A program made the position numbers and the translations under genes. The notes beneath the pieces were generated by a model. It saw nothing but the letters and a program-made list of their open reading frames with translations, was not told the DNA's origin and searched no databases. 64,000 nt of DNA from a virus, in the IMG/VR virus record IMGVR_UViG_3300046003_007336, positions 62,001 through 126,000 of that record. One strand, written 5' to 3'. Shown here one piece after another: positions 7,380 to 14,570 of the stretch. Positions within the stretch are counted from its first letter, which is position 1; each line of letters starts with the position of its first letter.

Positions 7380-7588
7380 TCAATGGTCTCCTGGAAGTCA
7401 TCGACGGTGATGAAAAGCTCCGCAAGCAGATGCTGCGTAACCTCGGCTTCATGAACGCCGAACTCCTCGCCGAAATGCCCGACGAGGAACGGGTCGCCAC
7501 CATCCAGAAGTGCATCATCGAAATGATCGATCAGATCGGCTCTCAGGCAGAGCGTGCCGCTATAATTCTCGACCGTCTCCGAGAGTAA
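7367..7588 (+). CDS. Small helical protein, 73 aa
   Basis: Overlaps the end of coaD and is wholly helical (LRKQMLRNLGFMNAELLAEM, then IQKCIIEMIDQIGSQAERAA). Likely a small cytoplasmic protein translated by coupling to coaD. Its 3' end overlaps the convergent gene at 7560. Function unknown. Confidence 0.7.
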   Translation: MSQVVNGLLEVIDGDEKLRKQMLRNLGFMNAELLAEMPDEERVATIQKCIIEMIDQIGSQAERAAIILDRLRE

Positions 7589-8036
7589 CCTTCTCCTGGT
7601 CGGGCTCGAAGGTGAGAACCCGGCGCCCTTCGCCTTCCAGTTCCGTGATGACGGCGTAGCGGAGCGCATCCCTGGCCTGCTTGGCGTTTCTCTCTGCCAT
7701 CCAGATAGCATCTTTCTTGGCTTTGAAATCCGCGAATCGCCAGCCTTCGGCGCGTTGGAATTTCTGCACCGCCAAAATGGCCGCATCAAGCGTTGTGAAC
7801 ACCGAGACGAACAGGTTCTTGAGGAGCTTCTCCTCATGTGGCCCCATGTCTCGCAACGTCGCCTCCACGAAGGTCGGGTCATTCGCCCTAGTGGTGTCGT
7901 AGACGGGTAGGCAGATAGCCCAGAGGACGTCCTTGTGGTTGAGGAACTTGTAGACCTTCAATCCCTCGTCTGATGGGACGATGGCGAACTTGTGGGTCTC
8001 AAACAGGCCGTCGAGAACGTCGAAGGGTCTGGTCAT
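7560..8036 (-). CDS. Unknown protein, 158 aa
   Basis: Second gene of a minus-strand pair; its start overlaps the stop of the gene at 8033-8809. Alpha/beta N-terminal part (LKVYKFLNHKDVLWAICLPV), then a charged helical C-terminal half (KKDAIWMAERNAKQARDAL). The middle stretch FVSVFTTLDAAILAVQKF resembles the recurrent strand-helix module. Function unknown. Confidence 0.7.
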   Translation of the reverse strand: MTRPFDVLDGLFETHKFAIVPSDEGLKVYKFLNHKDVLWAICLPVYDTTRANDPTFVEATLRDMGPHEEKLLKNLFVSVFTTLDAAILAVQKFQRAEGWRFADFKAKKDAIWMAERNAKQARDALRYAVITELEGEGRRVLTFEPDQEKVTLGDGREL

Positions 8037-8809
8037 GACAGGGGGTCCTTACCCAGCATCTGGGCCTGTGTGAGCGGTGACATCTTGAGAGCGAACTCGG
8101 CCGTCAAGCTGGTATGGCGCGTCTCATAGTACGGCGTGTCGAGCCACTTCATCAACTCGGTCGAGGTATGGAGACCTTGCGGCAGTCTGCGGAAGTGCTC
8201 CGCGATGGCGGCTTCGCGGGCGATGCGGCTGGCGCGTTTTCCGATGTCGGGCTGATTGGCTTCGATCATCTGTGATGTTGGTCCGAGGCGGGCATCGTTG
8301 TTGATGATCTTGGCGATCAGGCCCAGGTCGGCCGGTACATACGAACTCGAAAAGATTTGATTCCAGACATCGCGCCGGGCGGCCCATTCGGTCTTGGTGA
8401 TCGATTCGGGTCGGTCTGTGCTGTCCTGATAATGCCAATCATGAACACCCGGTTGTGCGAGCATGTCTTTCCGCCAGTCACCGTAGAGGATGCCGTAGAC
8501 GCGTCCCGCCAACGGGATGAAGCAAATCTGGCATGAGATGTCGATCTCGGGGTCGGCGTGCCCGCCCTCCGTCTTGTTGATGCGGCCCTGCAAATCCTGG
8601 TAGGATTTCGACATGTAGTTGATGTGGCCGGTCGGGGATGGGATGGTGACGAAACGGTCGAGGTCCATCCGATAGGCGATGTCCGTGGCCAGAAATACCG
8701 CGAGGCGGTCCATTGCCAGCGGGATGAAGGCCTTGCGGATTTGCTGCGACAGAGCAACCATGTCGTTCATGTCGCCGTCGAACGCGAAACCGTTTATATT
8801 CTTGCTCAT
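8033..8809 (-). CDS. Unknown phage protein, 258 aa, leaderless
   Basis: Starts ATG 8809, exactly six bases after TACAAG with TTGCCA 16 bases further upstream, so a leaderless transcript is likely. Globular protein without membrane segments; stretches such as LSQQIRKAFIPLAMDRLAVF and IDISCQICFIPLAGRVYGIL suggest alpha/beta structure. No family recognised. Divergent from peptide deformylase, with interlocked promoters. Confidence 0.7.
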   Translation of the reverse strand: MSKNINGFAFDGDMNDMVALSQQIRKAFIPLAMDRLAVFLATDIAYRMDLDRFVTIPSPTGHINYMSKSYQDLQGRINKTEGGHADPEIDISCQICFIPLAGRVYGILYGDWRKDMLAQPGVHDWHYQDSTDRPESITKTEWAARRDVWNQIFSSSYVPADLGLIAKIINNDARLGPTSQMIEANQPDIGKRASRIAREAAIAEHFRRLPQGLHTSTELMKWLDTPYYETRHTSLTAEFALKMSPLTQAQMLGKDPLS

Positions 8810-8843
8810 CTGTTTCTTGTATATTATTGATCAGATATGGCAA
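8802..8843. promoter_or_regulatory. Interlocked divergent leaderless promoters
   Basis: Plus strand: TTGCTC 8802-8807, 17 bases, TATTGA 8825-8830, six bases to ATG 8837. Minus strand: TTGCCA 8838-8843, 16 bases, TACAAG 8816-8821, six bases to ATG 8809. Each -35 box falls at or next to the opposite gene's start codon. Confidence 0.55.
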
Positions 8844-9331
8844 CCCAAAATATCCCTCCCCTCGTCCTTCTCCCGGACAGCCACCCGATGCTCCATCAGG
8901 CCTTGCCTGAGTTTGAGTTCGGCATTCCGGGCATCGACCCAGTCGCCCTAACGGATGCGATGTGGGAGTTCCAGCACAGTCAGAACGCCATCGGACTGGC
9001 GGCCAATCAGGTCGGCCTCAACTATCGGGTCTTCGTCATGGGCGACGAGGAGAAAATCGTCTGCTTCAATCCCAGCGTGGTCGAAGAGACGGTGTCGGTC
9101 GTCGGGCCCGAGGGATGTCTGTCCTTCCCCGGTCTAGCCCTCAACGTCGTGCGGCCAGACCGCGTTCTGGCTCACTTCCAAACCGCAGACGGGACCCGCA
9201 TCGAGCGCGAGTTCACCGGCATGCTGGCGAGGTGTTTCTGCCACGAGACCGACCACCTCAACGGGGTGACCTTCACTGAGCGGGTCTCGAAGCTCAAGCT
9301 CGAAATGGCCCGCAAGCGGATGCGAAAATAA
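8837..9331 (+). CDS. def: Peptide deformylase
   Basis: Metalloenzyme of 164 residues that removes the N-formyl group from nascent proteins. All three family motifs are in order: IGLAANQVG at 52-60 (the usual first Gly of motif 1 is Ala), EGCLS at 92-96 with the metal ligand Cys94, and HETDH at 136-140 with two His ligands and catalytic Glu; the residue before HETDH is Cys instead of the usual Gln. Phage deformylases are known from cyanophages and vibriophages. The gene is probably leaderless and lies in the same genome as an initiator tRNA, which suggests a role in formyl-Met turnover on phage proteins (inference). Confidence 0.93.
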   Translation: MATQNIPPLVLLPDSHPMLHQALPEFEFGIPGIDPVALTDAMWEFQHSQNAIGLAANQVGLNYRVFVMGDEEKIVCFNPSVVEETVSVVGPEGCLSFPGLALNVVRPDRVLAHFQTADGTRIEREFTGMLARCFCHETDHLNGVTFTERVSKLKLEMARKRMRK

Positions 9332-9811
9332 ACTCGTTGACGAAAAGTGCCCACCGGAGGTAAAAGGTCCGGTCATCCAATAGATGGTCACGGTGGTGGT
9401 GGGCTTAAGGGCAGCCATCCATAAAGAGTTGCGAGAGGAAGAAAGTAGGCGCGAGCCAAAATCAAGAGTCCCGTCTGCTATGATGGGGGTGTAATGACCT
9501 CCTAGCTTGGATACCTGAACGGACGGGCTTAGAACCTCAGGGAGTGTGACAGACTACAAAACGCCCGGAAGGCGTGGGAAGCCCAAGGCCAGCGATGGTT
9601 CTGAGTTCCGCCCTGCTTCACTGGAGTCGAAAACGTCGGGTAGCACAGTTGCAGTTTTGCCCGCGTATTACAAGCGGAACTGCGGGTTTGACTTGGGAGC
9701 CGATGGTGTAGGTAGCCGGAGCTTCTGGGGACGACTGCAACGGCCCTTAGAGCATTTAGCGTAGCAGCAAGCCACTGTGGCCTTCTATTGGATGATGAGT
9801 TGGAGGAATAA
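9332..9811 (+). other. 480-base gene-free region, possible structured RNA
   Basis: No convincing coding frame: the one longer frame (GTG 9546) lacks the GC3 of real genes. Local helices can be drawn, such as GCCCACC 9349-9355 with GGTGGGC 9398-9404, and a two-part hairpin around 9651-9683 (GCAGT/ACTGC enclosing CCGC/GCGG). A TTGACG at 9337 could be a -35 box. It ends at the GGAGG ribosome site of the next gene, so it may be a long leader or a separate RNA. No terminator was found. Confidence 0.4.
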
Positions 9812-10738
9812 ATGAGCGGCCATATCGAACGCCTGCACGACCTCGCCGACGCCCTGGCAGCGCACGCCCTGCTCGATACCGATCTTCAGGTGATGGCCCA
9901 CGACGCCGCTCTGCACGCGGTCGATCTCCGTGCCCTGCTGGCCGGGCAGTCCAAGTCGGTCACCTGGGTCCTTGAGAGCAACGTCTTCGCCGAAACCTGC
10001 TTCGACCGCATGATGGAACATTTCCGTCAGCGCGGCGTCGAGCACCACGTCGTGCGCATCATCCCCTTCGTCCATGAGATCGAGGGACGGGTTCCCGACG
10101 TCAATGGACCGTGCGTGGTCTATGGAAGCATCGGCATCCAGAAACTGGCCGACCGCCACGGCTGGTCGCCCGGCGTTTTCCCGGTCCCGACCGAGGACGA
10201 GGCCGCCATCGCGCTCGGCGACCTGTATTTGAATTCCGACGCCATGATGATGAAGATGTCCGAGGTCGAAGCCTATCTGGCTAAGACGATCACGGGCGAA
10301 GAAGTTTTCATCAAGCCCGATACCGACACCAAGGAGTTCGCCGGTCAGGTGATCGACGCCGCCCAGTTCTCGTCCTGGTATGCCGGGATGATCGATTCGG
10401 GCTACCTCGACGGTAACGATTTTTACGTCGTCGTGTCCTCGCCGAAGAAACTCGGCTGCGAGTGGCGTGTGGTGGTCGTGGACGGCAAGATCGTCACGTC
10501 GTCCCTCTACCGGCAGTGGGGCATGGTGAAGGCCGAGGAGCATATCCTTCCCGAGGTGGTCGAGGTCGTCATGGCTGCGCACGCCAAACTGGTCCCTGGC
10601 CCCGTCTATGTGATCGACATCGCCCAGCACGGTGATGAGTTCAAAGTCATCGAATACAACACCTTCAACTCGGCGGGCCTCTATGAGTGCAACGTCGAGG
10701 CCATCATCGACGCCGTCTCGGAGTATGTCGGGCGTTGA
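9812..10738 (+). CDS. ATP-grasp domain protein
   Basis: 308 residues. The C-terminal half resembles phage ATP-grasp proteins of the DUF4343 type: EVFIKPDTDTKEFAG, CEWRVVVVDGKIV and FKVIEYNTFNSAGLYE, which supplies the acidic metal-binding end of the fold (E..N). ATP-grasp enzymes join a carboxylate to an amine or thiol through an acyl phosphate; the substrate here is unknown. A GGAGGAATAA stretch gives a strong ribosome site. It heads a tightly packed run of genes to 12064. Confidence 0.75.
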   Translation: MSGHIERLHDLADALAAHALLDTDLQVMAHDAALHAVDLRALLAGQSKSVTWVLESNVFAETCFDRMMEHFRQRGVEHHVVRIIPFVHEIEGRVPDVNGPCVVYGSIGIQKLADRHGWSPGVFPVPTEDEAAIALGDLYLNSDAMMMKMSEVEAYLAKTITGEEVFIKPDTDTKEFAGQVIDAAQFSSWYAGMIDSGYLDGNDFYVVVSSPKKLGCEWRVVVVDGKIVTSSLYRQWGMVKAEEHILPEVVEVVMAAHAKLVPGPVYVIDIAQHGDEFKVIEYNTFNSAGLYECNVEAIIDAVSEYVGR

Positions 10739-10752
10739 AGGGTCACCTCACC

Positions 10753-11016
10753 ATGTCGGTGGACGAGGTTCGTGATGCCATTCGCGACGACAGGGCCAGA
10801 CTAGAAATCGAACTCGTCCTCCGCGTCGGATATGATGCGAAGATCGATTACATCCCGCACACCAAGGGGTACAAGATCGGCGGCGGATGGTCGCGTATGC
10901 GTGCCAACGTTCGCCGGTCCAAGAGACCCTTCGTGATTATCATGCCGGGCGGTACGTCTCGCTGGCGCCGGTTCGAAACCTGGGAAGCCCTGTCCGAAGC
11001 CGTGCAGGCAATGTGA
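10753..11016 (+). CDS. Small basic protein, 87 aa
   Basis: Start set at ATG 10753 (MSVDEVRDAIRDDRARLEIE). A basic middle (GWSRMRANVRRSKRPFVIIM) and a final helix (FETWEALSEAVQAM) that resembles the recurrent C-terminal module. The stop overlaps the next start. Could bind nucleic acid; function unknown. Confidence 0.65.
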   Translation: MSVDEVRDAIRDDRARLEIELVLRVGYDAKIDYIPHTKGYKIGGGWSRMRANVRRSKRPFVIIMPGGTSRWRRFETWEALSEAVQAM

Positions 11017-11591
11017 TGGAAGTCCTCTTCAATACATTGCGGGCAGTGGGCGCCGTCTTGCTCTTCGTCGGCATCCTCTATGGAGGCGGCAAGCTTATCC
11101 AGAAAGCCACCATGGCCCCGATGGGCTGGTTGTTGCGCGGGTGCATGAAAGATTTCTGGTTCCATCTTCAGTCCGCCATGCCGGGAAACTACGAGGTCAA
11201 CAAGATCATCTATAGCAGGGCCCCGACTTTTCTCAGTCGGTTCTCTCCGTATCGGCATTTCCTTATCCTAACCCCCATCGTCGGATGTTTGGCACTAGAT
11301 GCCATCACGCGAGATATGCGACGTGAGAGCAAATGGATTGCGCGCGGCCTCGGCGTATGGGGGCTGGACAGCTTTCGAAAGCATTTCTATCAGAACGATA
11401 TCGAAATCATCGAATGGTTGAGCGACAACTGCGAAGGCAAGTTCGAGTTCATCTTTACTGAGATGGGCCGCCGCATACCGAGTCGTTTCTCTGTGTCCCA
11501 GCGGGACGTGATGATTTCGTTCTCGTCCCCGGCCGATTTCCTCAAGGTCAGATTGGTGTTCGACGCCAAGCTGCCATCGGAACATAATTGA
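11016..11591 (+). CDS. Membrane-anchored C-terminal-module protein, 191 aa
   Basis: Starts on the stop of the previous gene. One N-terminal transmembrane helix (residues about 7-27, LRAVGAVLLFVGILYGGGKL) is followed by a soluble part. It ends VMISFSSPADFLKVRLVFDA, a clear copy of the recurrent module. Probably anchored in the inner membrane facing the cytoplasm. Its stop overlaps the start of the next module protein. Confidence 0.7.
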   Translation: MEVLFNTLRAVGAVLLFVGILYGGGKLIQKATMAPMGWLLRGCMKDFWFHLQSAMPGNYEVNKIIYSRAPTFLSRFSPYRHFLILTPIVGCLALDAITRDMRRESKWIARGLGVWGLDSFRKHFYQNDIEIIEWLSDNCEGKFEFIFTEMGRRIPSRFSVSQRDVMISFSSPADFLKVRLVFDAKLPSEHN

Positions 11592-12064
11592 TGATCTGGC
11601 TCTGTCAGCGGTTTAGGCACCAGACTGGCTGGGAGGGTGCCGACGAATGGGAGTCGCCGAGAAGACGCGCCACAAGACTTAACTGCAAGACCTTTGTGTT
11701 CGAGTTTTCTACCGGAGTCGCGCACCTGTTCCGCCGCTATCGCCAGCCTCTGCGTTTCCCCCTGTCAGGCTTTCCGTTCAGCCCGGCAGACTGGCAGGCC
11801 ACGATCTCTCTGCGGACCCATCTGAAACGCTCGGTCGATACGACCGACGACCATTTGCCCATCTTCCCCATTGGTGAAAACGACGCCCTCGACTGGCTGA
11901 TCAAGAACCTCAAAGGGAAGGTGAAGTTCACCGCTGTCCTCGACCGAAATGACGTAGCTGGTCTCGTCAACGATGCCGCGTATGCCGTCCTGGCATTCAC
12001 CGACACCCGCGATGAAGCCGCCTTCCAACTTTTTTTCGATGGCGGCGAAGTTTTTATTGACTAA
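11591..12064 (+). CDS. C-terminal-module protein, 157 aa
   Basis: ATG 11591 overlaps the preceding TGA. The product has a basic N-terminal part (RFRHQTGWEGADEWESPRRR) and ends AVLAFTDTRDEAAFQLFFDG, the recurrent module. Third in a run of coupled genes with related ends. The last stretch is AT-rich and leads into the promoter box of the initiator tRNA. Function unknown. Confidence 0.7.
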   Translation: MIWLCQRFRHQTGWEGADEWESPRRRATRLNCKTFVFEFSTGVAHLFRRYRQPLRFPLSGFPFSPADWQATISLRTHLKRSVDTTDDHLPIFPIGENDALDWLIKNLKGKVKFTAVLDRNDVAGLVNDAAYAVLAFTDTRDEAAFQLFFDGGEVFID

Positions 12065-12079
12065 AGGTCACCCGTGATA

Positions 12080-12086
12080 CTAAATA
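12080..12086 (+). promoter_or_regulatory. CTAAATA late-type box before tRNA-fMet
   Basis: CTAAATA ends six bases before the first base of the mature initiator tRNA. If it works as a late promoter, the transcript would begin at or within a base of the tRNA 5' end. Confidence 0.5.
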
Positions 12087-12092
12087 GGGGCT

Positions 12093-12169
12093 CGCGGGGT
12101 AGAGCAGTCCAGTAGCTCGTTTGGCTCATAACCAAAAGGTCGGCGGTGCGAATCCGTCTCCCGCACCCA
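12093..12169 (+). tRNA. Initiator tRNA-fMet(CAT)
   Basis: 77 bases. Acceptor CGCGGGG pairs with TCCCGCA leaving the C1-A72 mismatch that marks bacterial initiators. Anticodon loop CTCATAA, stem TTTGG/CCAAA with G-C at only 30-40 and 31-39, as in alphaproteobacterial initiators, which have two rather than three G:C pairs. T-loop TGCGAAT, and CCA is encoded. A strong terminator follows at once, so this is a single-gene RNA unit. Confidence 0.92.
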
Positions 12170-12174
12170 TTTCG

Positions 12175-12203
12175 AAAAGCCCTCGGTCTCACCGGGGGCT
12201 TTT
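12175..12203 (+). terminator. Intrinsic terminator of tRNA-fMet
   Basis: A 12-bp stem (12175-12186 with 12192-12203) with loop TCTCA, ending in a T run. Confidence 0.85.
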
Positions 12204-12220
12204 TCAATTCTATTTTTTGG

Positions 12221-12249
12221 TTGACATAAAATCCGACTTCGGCGATAAC
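12221..12249 (+). promoter_or_regulatory. Promoter of the 1.1-kb candidate RNA
   Basis: TTGACA 12221-12226, 17 bases, GATAAC 12244-12249; transcription should start near 12256. It lies directly after the tRNA-fMet terminator. Confidence 0.6.
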
Positions 12250-12620
12250 GGCGTCGAGGTTAACTCGCAACGATAGAGCAACGGCCCGGAGGGACCGGGA
12301 CAGGCAGCGGTGTCTGTTCTAGGCTGACGGCGGCACTCTAGAGGGGCTTGCAGACGGGGATAGGGCCCACCAGCCCGATTCCCCGTCGCCTCAATGTGGT
12401 CAGATGGGTCTCCGTCTGGCATCACCATCCTAACCTTCATGGACGTTGGTGCGTTCGCCGGAGGGACAAGTATGTGAACGCGGCCCTCAAAAGCCGAAAT
12501 GTTGCTGGGTCAGGCGCAGTGCGCGCTGAGACCAAATACTGGAGTTGGGCGGTGGTCCTTCTGACCACATTAGGTCTTTGACATTCGTCGCCTGTCTTTG
12601 ATAGGGCGTAGGTCGATGGT

Positions 12621-12678
12621 CGGGCCCGTGGTCGCCCGCACTCAAGCGAGTGGTGGGGTTCGATTCCCCGAGGCCCGG
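12621..12678 (+). other. tRNA-like element inside the large RNA
   Basis: CGGGCC 12621-12626 pairs with GGCCCG 12672-12677; a canonical T-arm (GGGG-TTCGATT-CCCC, 12655-12669) sits just inside. The only other arm is CACTC-AAGC-GAGTG (12639-12652). There is no anticodon arm and no CCA, so it is not a functional tRNA. It resembles a reduced tRNA-like domain. Confidence 0.55.
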
Positions 12679-13362
12679 TGTAGTTCTCGAATGGATAAGC
12701 GGTTCGTCCCTCATCCGAGATCGTTTGCGCCTACAGGCGACGTCTACTAAAACTAAGGGGCTAGTCCTGGCCCGCTGAGAAGTGTCGCCCGACCAGCCAA
12801 GAGTGCTCCGGGATAGTCGCTCAGCATAAGCCTACAGGACACACCGTGGGGCGCGACACCCCGCGATGAACACGCGTTGCTATTGCGCGTCCGGGAAACA
12901 ACTGTTGGTCCGGTTAACTGGCAAACACTTAGATTAGTCGGGATTTTTTTCCGACTTATACCCTCCCTCTATACCTGTCGGCCCCGATGTGCTGTTTAGA
13001 GCAAAGCATATCCCCGACTGACTGCACCAGATGCGGCTGAAATGCCAAATCGTCTACCCAGTATACAGGCGTATGCTGGGGGTCTTGAGCGCAAGGTCTG
13101 AACGCTTCGGCGTTCCGGTGGGGGAAGGGGGCTCTGTTGGTGGCGCAGATGCGCCTAGGCTGTGGGTCCACGTCAACTGAACGGCCCCATTAGATTTCGG
13201 TGCCAGGGGTGGAAGGCCTTCCTGAACCTGTGGCTGGAGTCTCGAAATGCAGTCGAGGCGGGTAGAAAGCGAAACCGGACTGGGACTGACCCTAGCACCG
13301 GGCCGCGTTGACAAGCACCGCCCCGCAAGCGCGGGTAAGTCGTGTGCGCTTCCTACAGACGA

Positions 13363-13393
13363 AGGGGCGGGGGAAACCCTGCCCCTTTTTTTC
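13363..13393 (+). terminator. Intrinsic terminator of the 1.1-kb RNA
   Basis: Ten-bp stem 13363-13372 with 13377-13386, GAAA loop, followed by a run of T. The next promoter (TTGACA 13394) starts immediately after it. Confidence 0.9.
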
Positions 13394-13421
13394 TTGACAA
13401 GATTTCCGTCCGTGGTAGCAG
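13394..13421 (+). promoter_or_regulatory. TTGACA-type promoter
   Basis: TTGACA 13394-13399, 16 bases, TAGCAG 13416-13421; drives the Tat-signal protein gene at 13442, which has a GGAG ribosome site. Confidence 0.6.
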
Positions 13422-13441
13422 TACGGAAACAGGAGAGTCTT

Positions 13442-14107
13442 ATGAACCGTCGTACTTTCTTCGCCAGCATTCTCGGCGCCTCAGTTGCGGGCACGCTCGG
13501 CAGTCTCGCAGTTCCCGCATGGGCGCGCGCCGACGAGAGCCTGAACATCTATGTTCGCCTGATCGACCTCCAGAAGGCGATGCTGGCCAACCACGAAACC
13601 TGGAAGAGCGGCCCGGCGTTCGCCCACGTGCCCGAACTCGACGACCCCTTGGATACGCGCCCCGATGTCGAAAAGCGTCGCCGCCACCTCGTCGAACAGC
13701 GAATCGCTGACCGCCACGCGGCCCGCAAGAACTACGATCTGACCCCGGCTGACGCCGTCCTCGCGCACCTGAACGCCCATTTCGCCCCCGACGCCAGCGA
13801 CGTCAGCGAGGCCCTCGTGCGCCAAGCCCGCGCCGAGGCCAACGCGGTTGGCGGCGTGAAAATGTCCAGAACGGATTTCCGTCGCGAGGTCGCCATTGAG
13901 CAGGCTCGGCGAGAAGTCCGGGCCGTGTTCAACCGAGAAATCGAGATCGACACCATGTCGGAGGCCAGCATGCGCCGCGTGCTGAAATCGACGGTCGCCG
14001 TCGCGGTCGTCAAGGGCATGCTGTCGGTGCACAAGATGCCCCTCGACCCCAAGAAGATGGGCGCCTTCAACGAGTTCGCGACGAAGTTCAGGCACATCAT
14101 CCTTTAA
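13442..14107 (+). CDS. Exported protein with Tat-type signal, 221 aa
   Basis: ATG 13442 has AGGAG nine bases upstream. The N-terminus is MNRRTFFASILGASVAGTLG: twin arginines, a hydrophobic stretch and an AWARA cleavage region near residues 27-31. This predicts folded export to the periplasm. The mature part is helical and charged (DVEKRRRHLVEQRIADRHAA) without known motifs. Its own promoter and the position between two RNA genes suggest separate expression. Possible roles are superinfection exclusion or lysis control (speculation). Confidence 0.75.
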   Translation: MNRRTFFASILGASVAGTLGSLAVPAWARADESLNIYVRLIDLQKAMLANHETWKSGPAFAHVPELDDPLDTRPDVEKRRRHLVEQRIADRHAARKNYDLTPADAVLAHLNAHFAPDASDVSEALVRQARAEANAVGGVKMSRTDFRREVAIEQARREVRAVFNREIEIDTMSEASMRRVLKSTVAVAVVKGMLSVHKMPLDPKKMGAFNEFATKFRHIIL

Positions 14108-14108
14108 C

Positions 14109-14138
14109 TTGACAGTTTCCGGCCAAGGTGATTAAATA
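14109..14138 (+). promoter_or_regulatory. tmRNA promoter
   Basis: TTGACA 14109-14114, 17 bases, TTAAAT 14132-14137, overlapping an ATTAAATA late-type box 14131-14138. Transcription should start near 14144. Confidence 0.65.
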
Positions 14139-14143
14139 ACTGC

Positions 14144-14567
14144 GTGTTGGTGACCAAATCAACCGCTTAGGCAGGACCGGGGTGCGAATCCCCGCGCCTC
14201 CACCAAAAACACATAGCCCGCTGAGATACGCGGGGAGCCGACTGTCATGTAAGCCGGGTTGGGGTTTCTAGAGCCCTGGCTATCAACGGTAGATCGGGGA
14301 CAGTCACAAGGCGGCTAGAGTTCCTTAGCGGGGGCAACAGTCTAGGCTCGCTACGACCGATATGGTCTGTGTGTTTTTGATGGGGGCGAATAGCTATCGA
14401 CTGATAGGCGTAGAGGCGAGAGACACCGGTAAGAAACGACCGAAAATCAGTTCAAATTTCTACCTGCCAACGACAACGTTGACATGGGTTCCTACGCCCT
14501 CGCGGCGTAAGGAACTCGGGGCCCACTGGGGGCCTAGCAACAGAAGGGGAGACTTCGGTCTCCCCAC
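14144..14567 (+). ncRNA. ssrA: Permuted two-piece tmRNA
   Basis: The acceptor piece comes first: T-arm CGGGG-TGCGAAT-CCCCG (14178-14194), then CGCCTCC and A-CCA ending at 14205. The coding piece begins GGGGGCG at 14382. GGGGGCG pairs perfectly with CGCCTCC apart from a G3-U70 wobble, the alanyl-tRNA synthetase identity element. The tag frame 14466-14507 reads ANDNVDMGSYALAA followed by TAA, a typical alphaproteobacterial tag ending in LAA-type residues. GCCTAGC near 14533 can pair with GCTTAGGC near 14166 to join the pieces. tmRNA rescues stalled ribosomes and tags the product for proteolysis. The 176-base spacer between the pieces is long and structured. Confidence 0.92.
14466..14510 (+). 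other. tmRNA tag reading frame
   Basis: Resume codon GCC at 14466; 14 codons encode ANDNVDMGSYALAA, stop TAA at 14508-14510. The C-terminal ALAA should be read by ClpXP-type proteases. Confidence 0.9.
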
Positions 14568-14570
14568 CTT
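14546..14570 (+). terminator. tmRNA terminator
   Basis: Eight-bp stem GGGGAGAC/GTCTCCCC (14546-14565) with a TTCG tetraloop, followed by ACCTTTG. The T run is short. Confidence 0.75.

Larger units (their letters stand above)
12256..13393 (+). ncRNA. Candidate large structured RNA, about 1.1 kb
   Basis: Between its own promoter and a strong terminator there is no convincing protein frame on either strand. The sequence is full of short perfect hairpins: GAACGC-TTCG-GCGTTC (13100-13115), CTTG-AGCG-CAAG (13084-13095), GGCGC-AGAT-GCGCC (13142-13155), and a tRNA-like element at 12621-12678. Size, the tRNA neighbour and phage context recall the GOLLD and ROOL classes of large ornate RNAs, but I cannot match a consensus by eye. 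It could be a diverged member or a new class. A second hairpin with a T-rich loop near 12938-12958 could terminate part of the transcripts. Confidence 0.6.

Noticed and set aside
9546-9764. 72-codon frame from GTG in the gap after deformylase
   Set aside because: Third-position composition is unlike the real genes here and no family pattern is seen; the region looks more like RNA.
9332-9811. Group I intron core (AGACTA-like segment near 9549)
   Set aside because: No matching P7 partner or flanking split gene could be found by eye.
12938-12958. Terminator-like hairpin with T run inside the 1.1-kb RNA
   Set aside because: The T run is in the loop rather than after the stem, so it does not fit an intrinsic terminator well.
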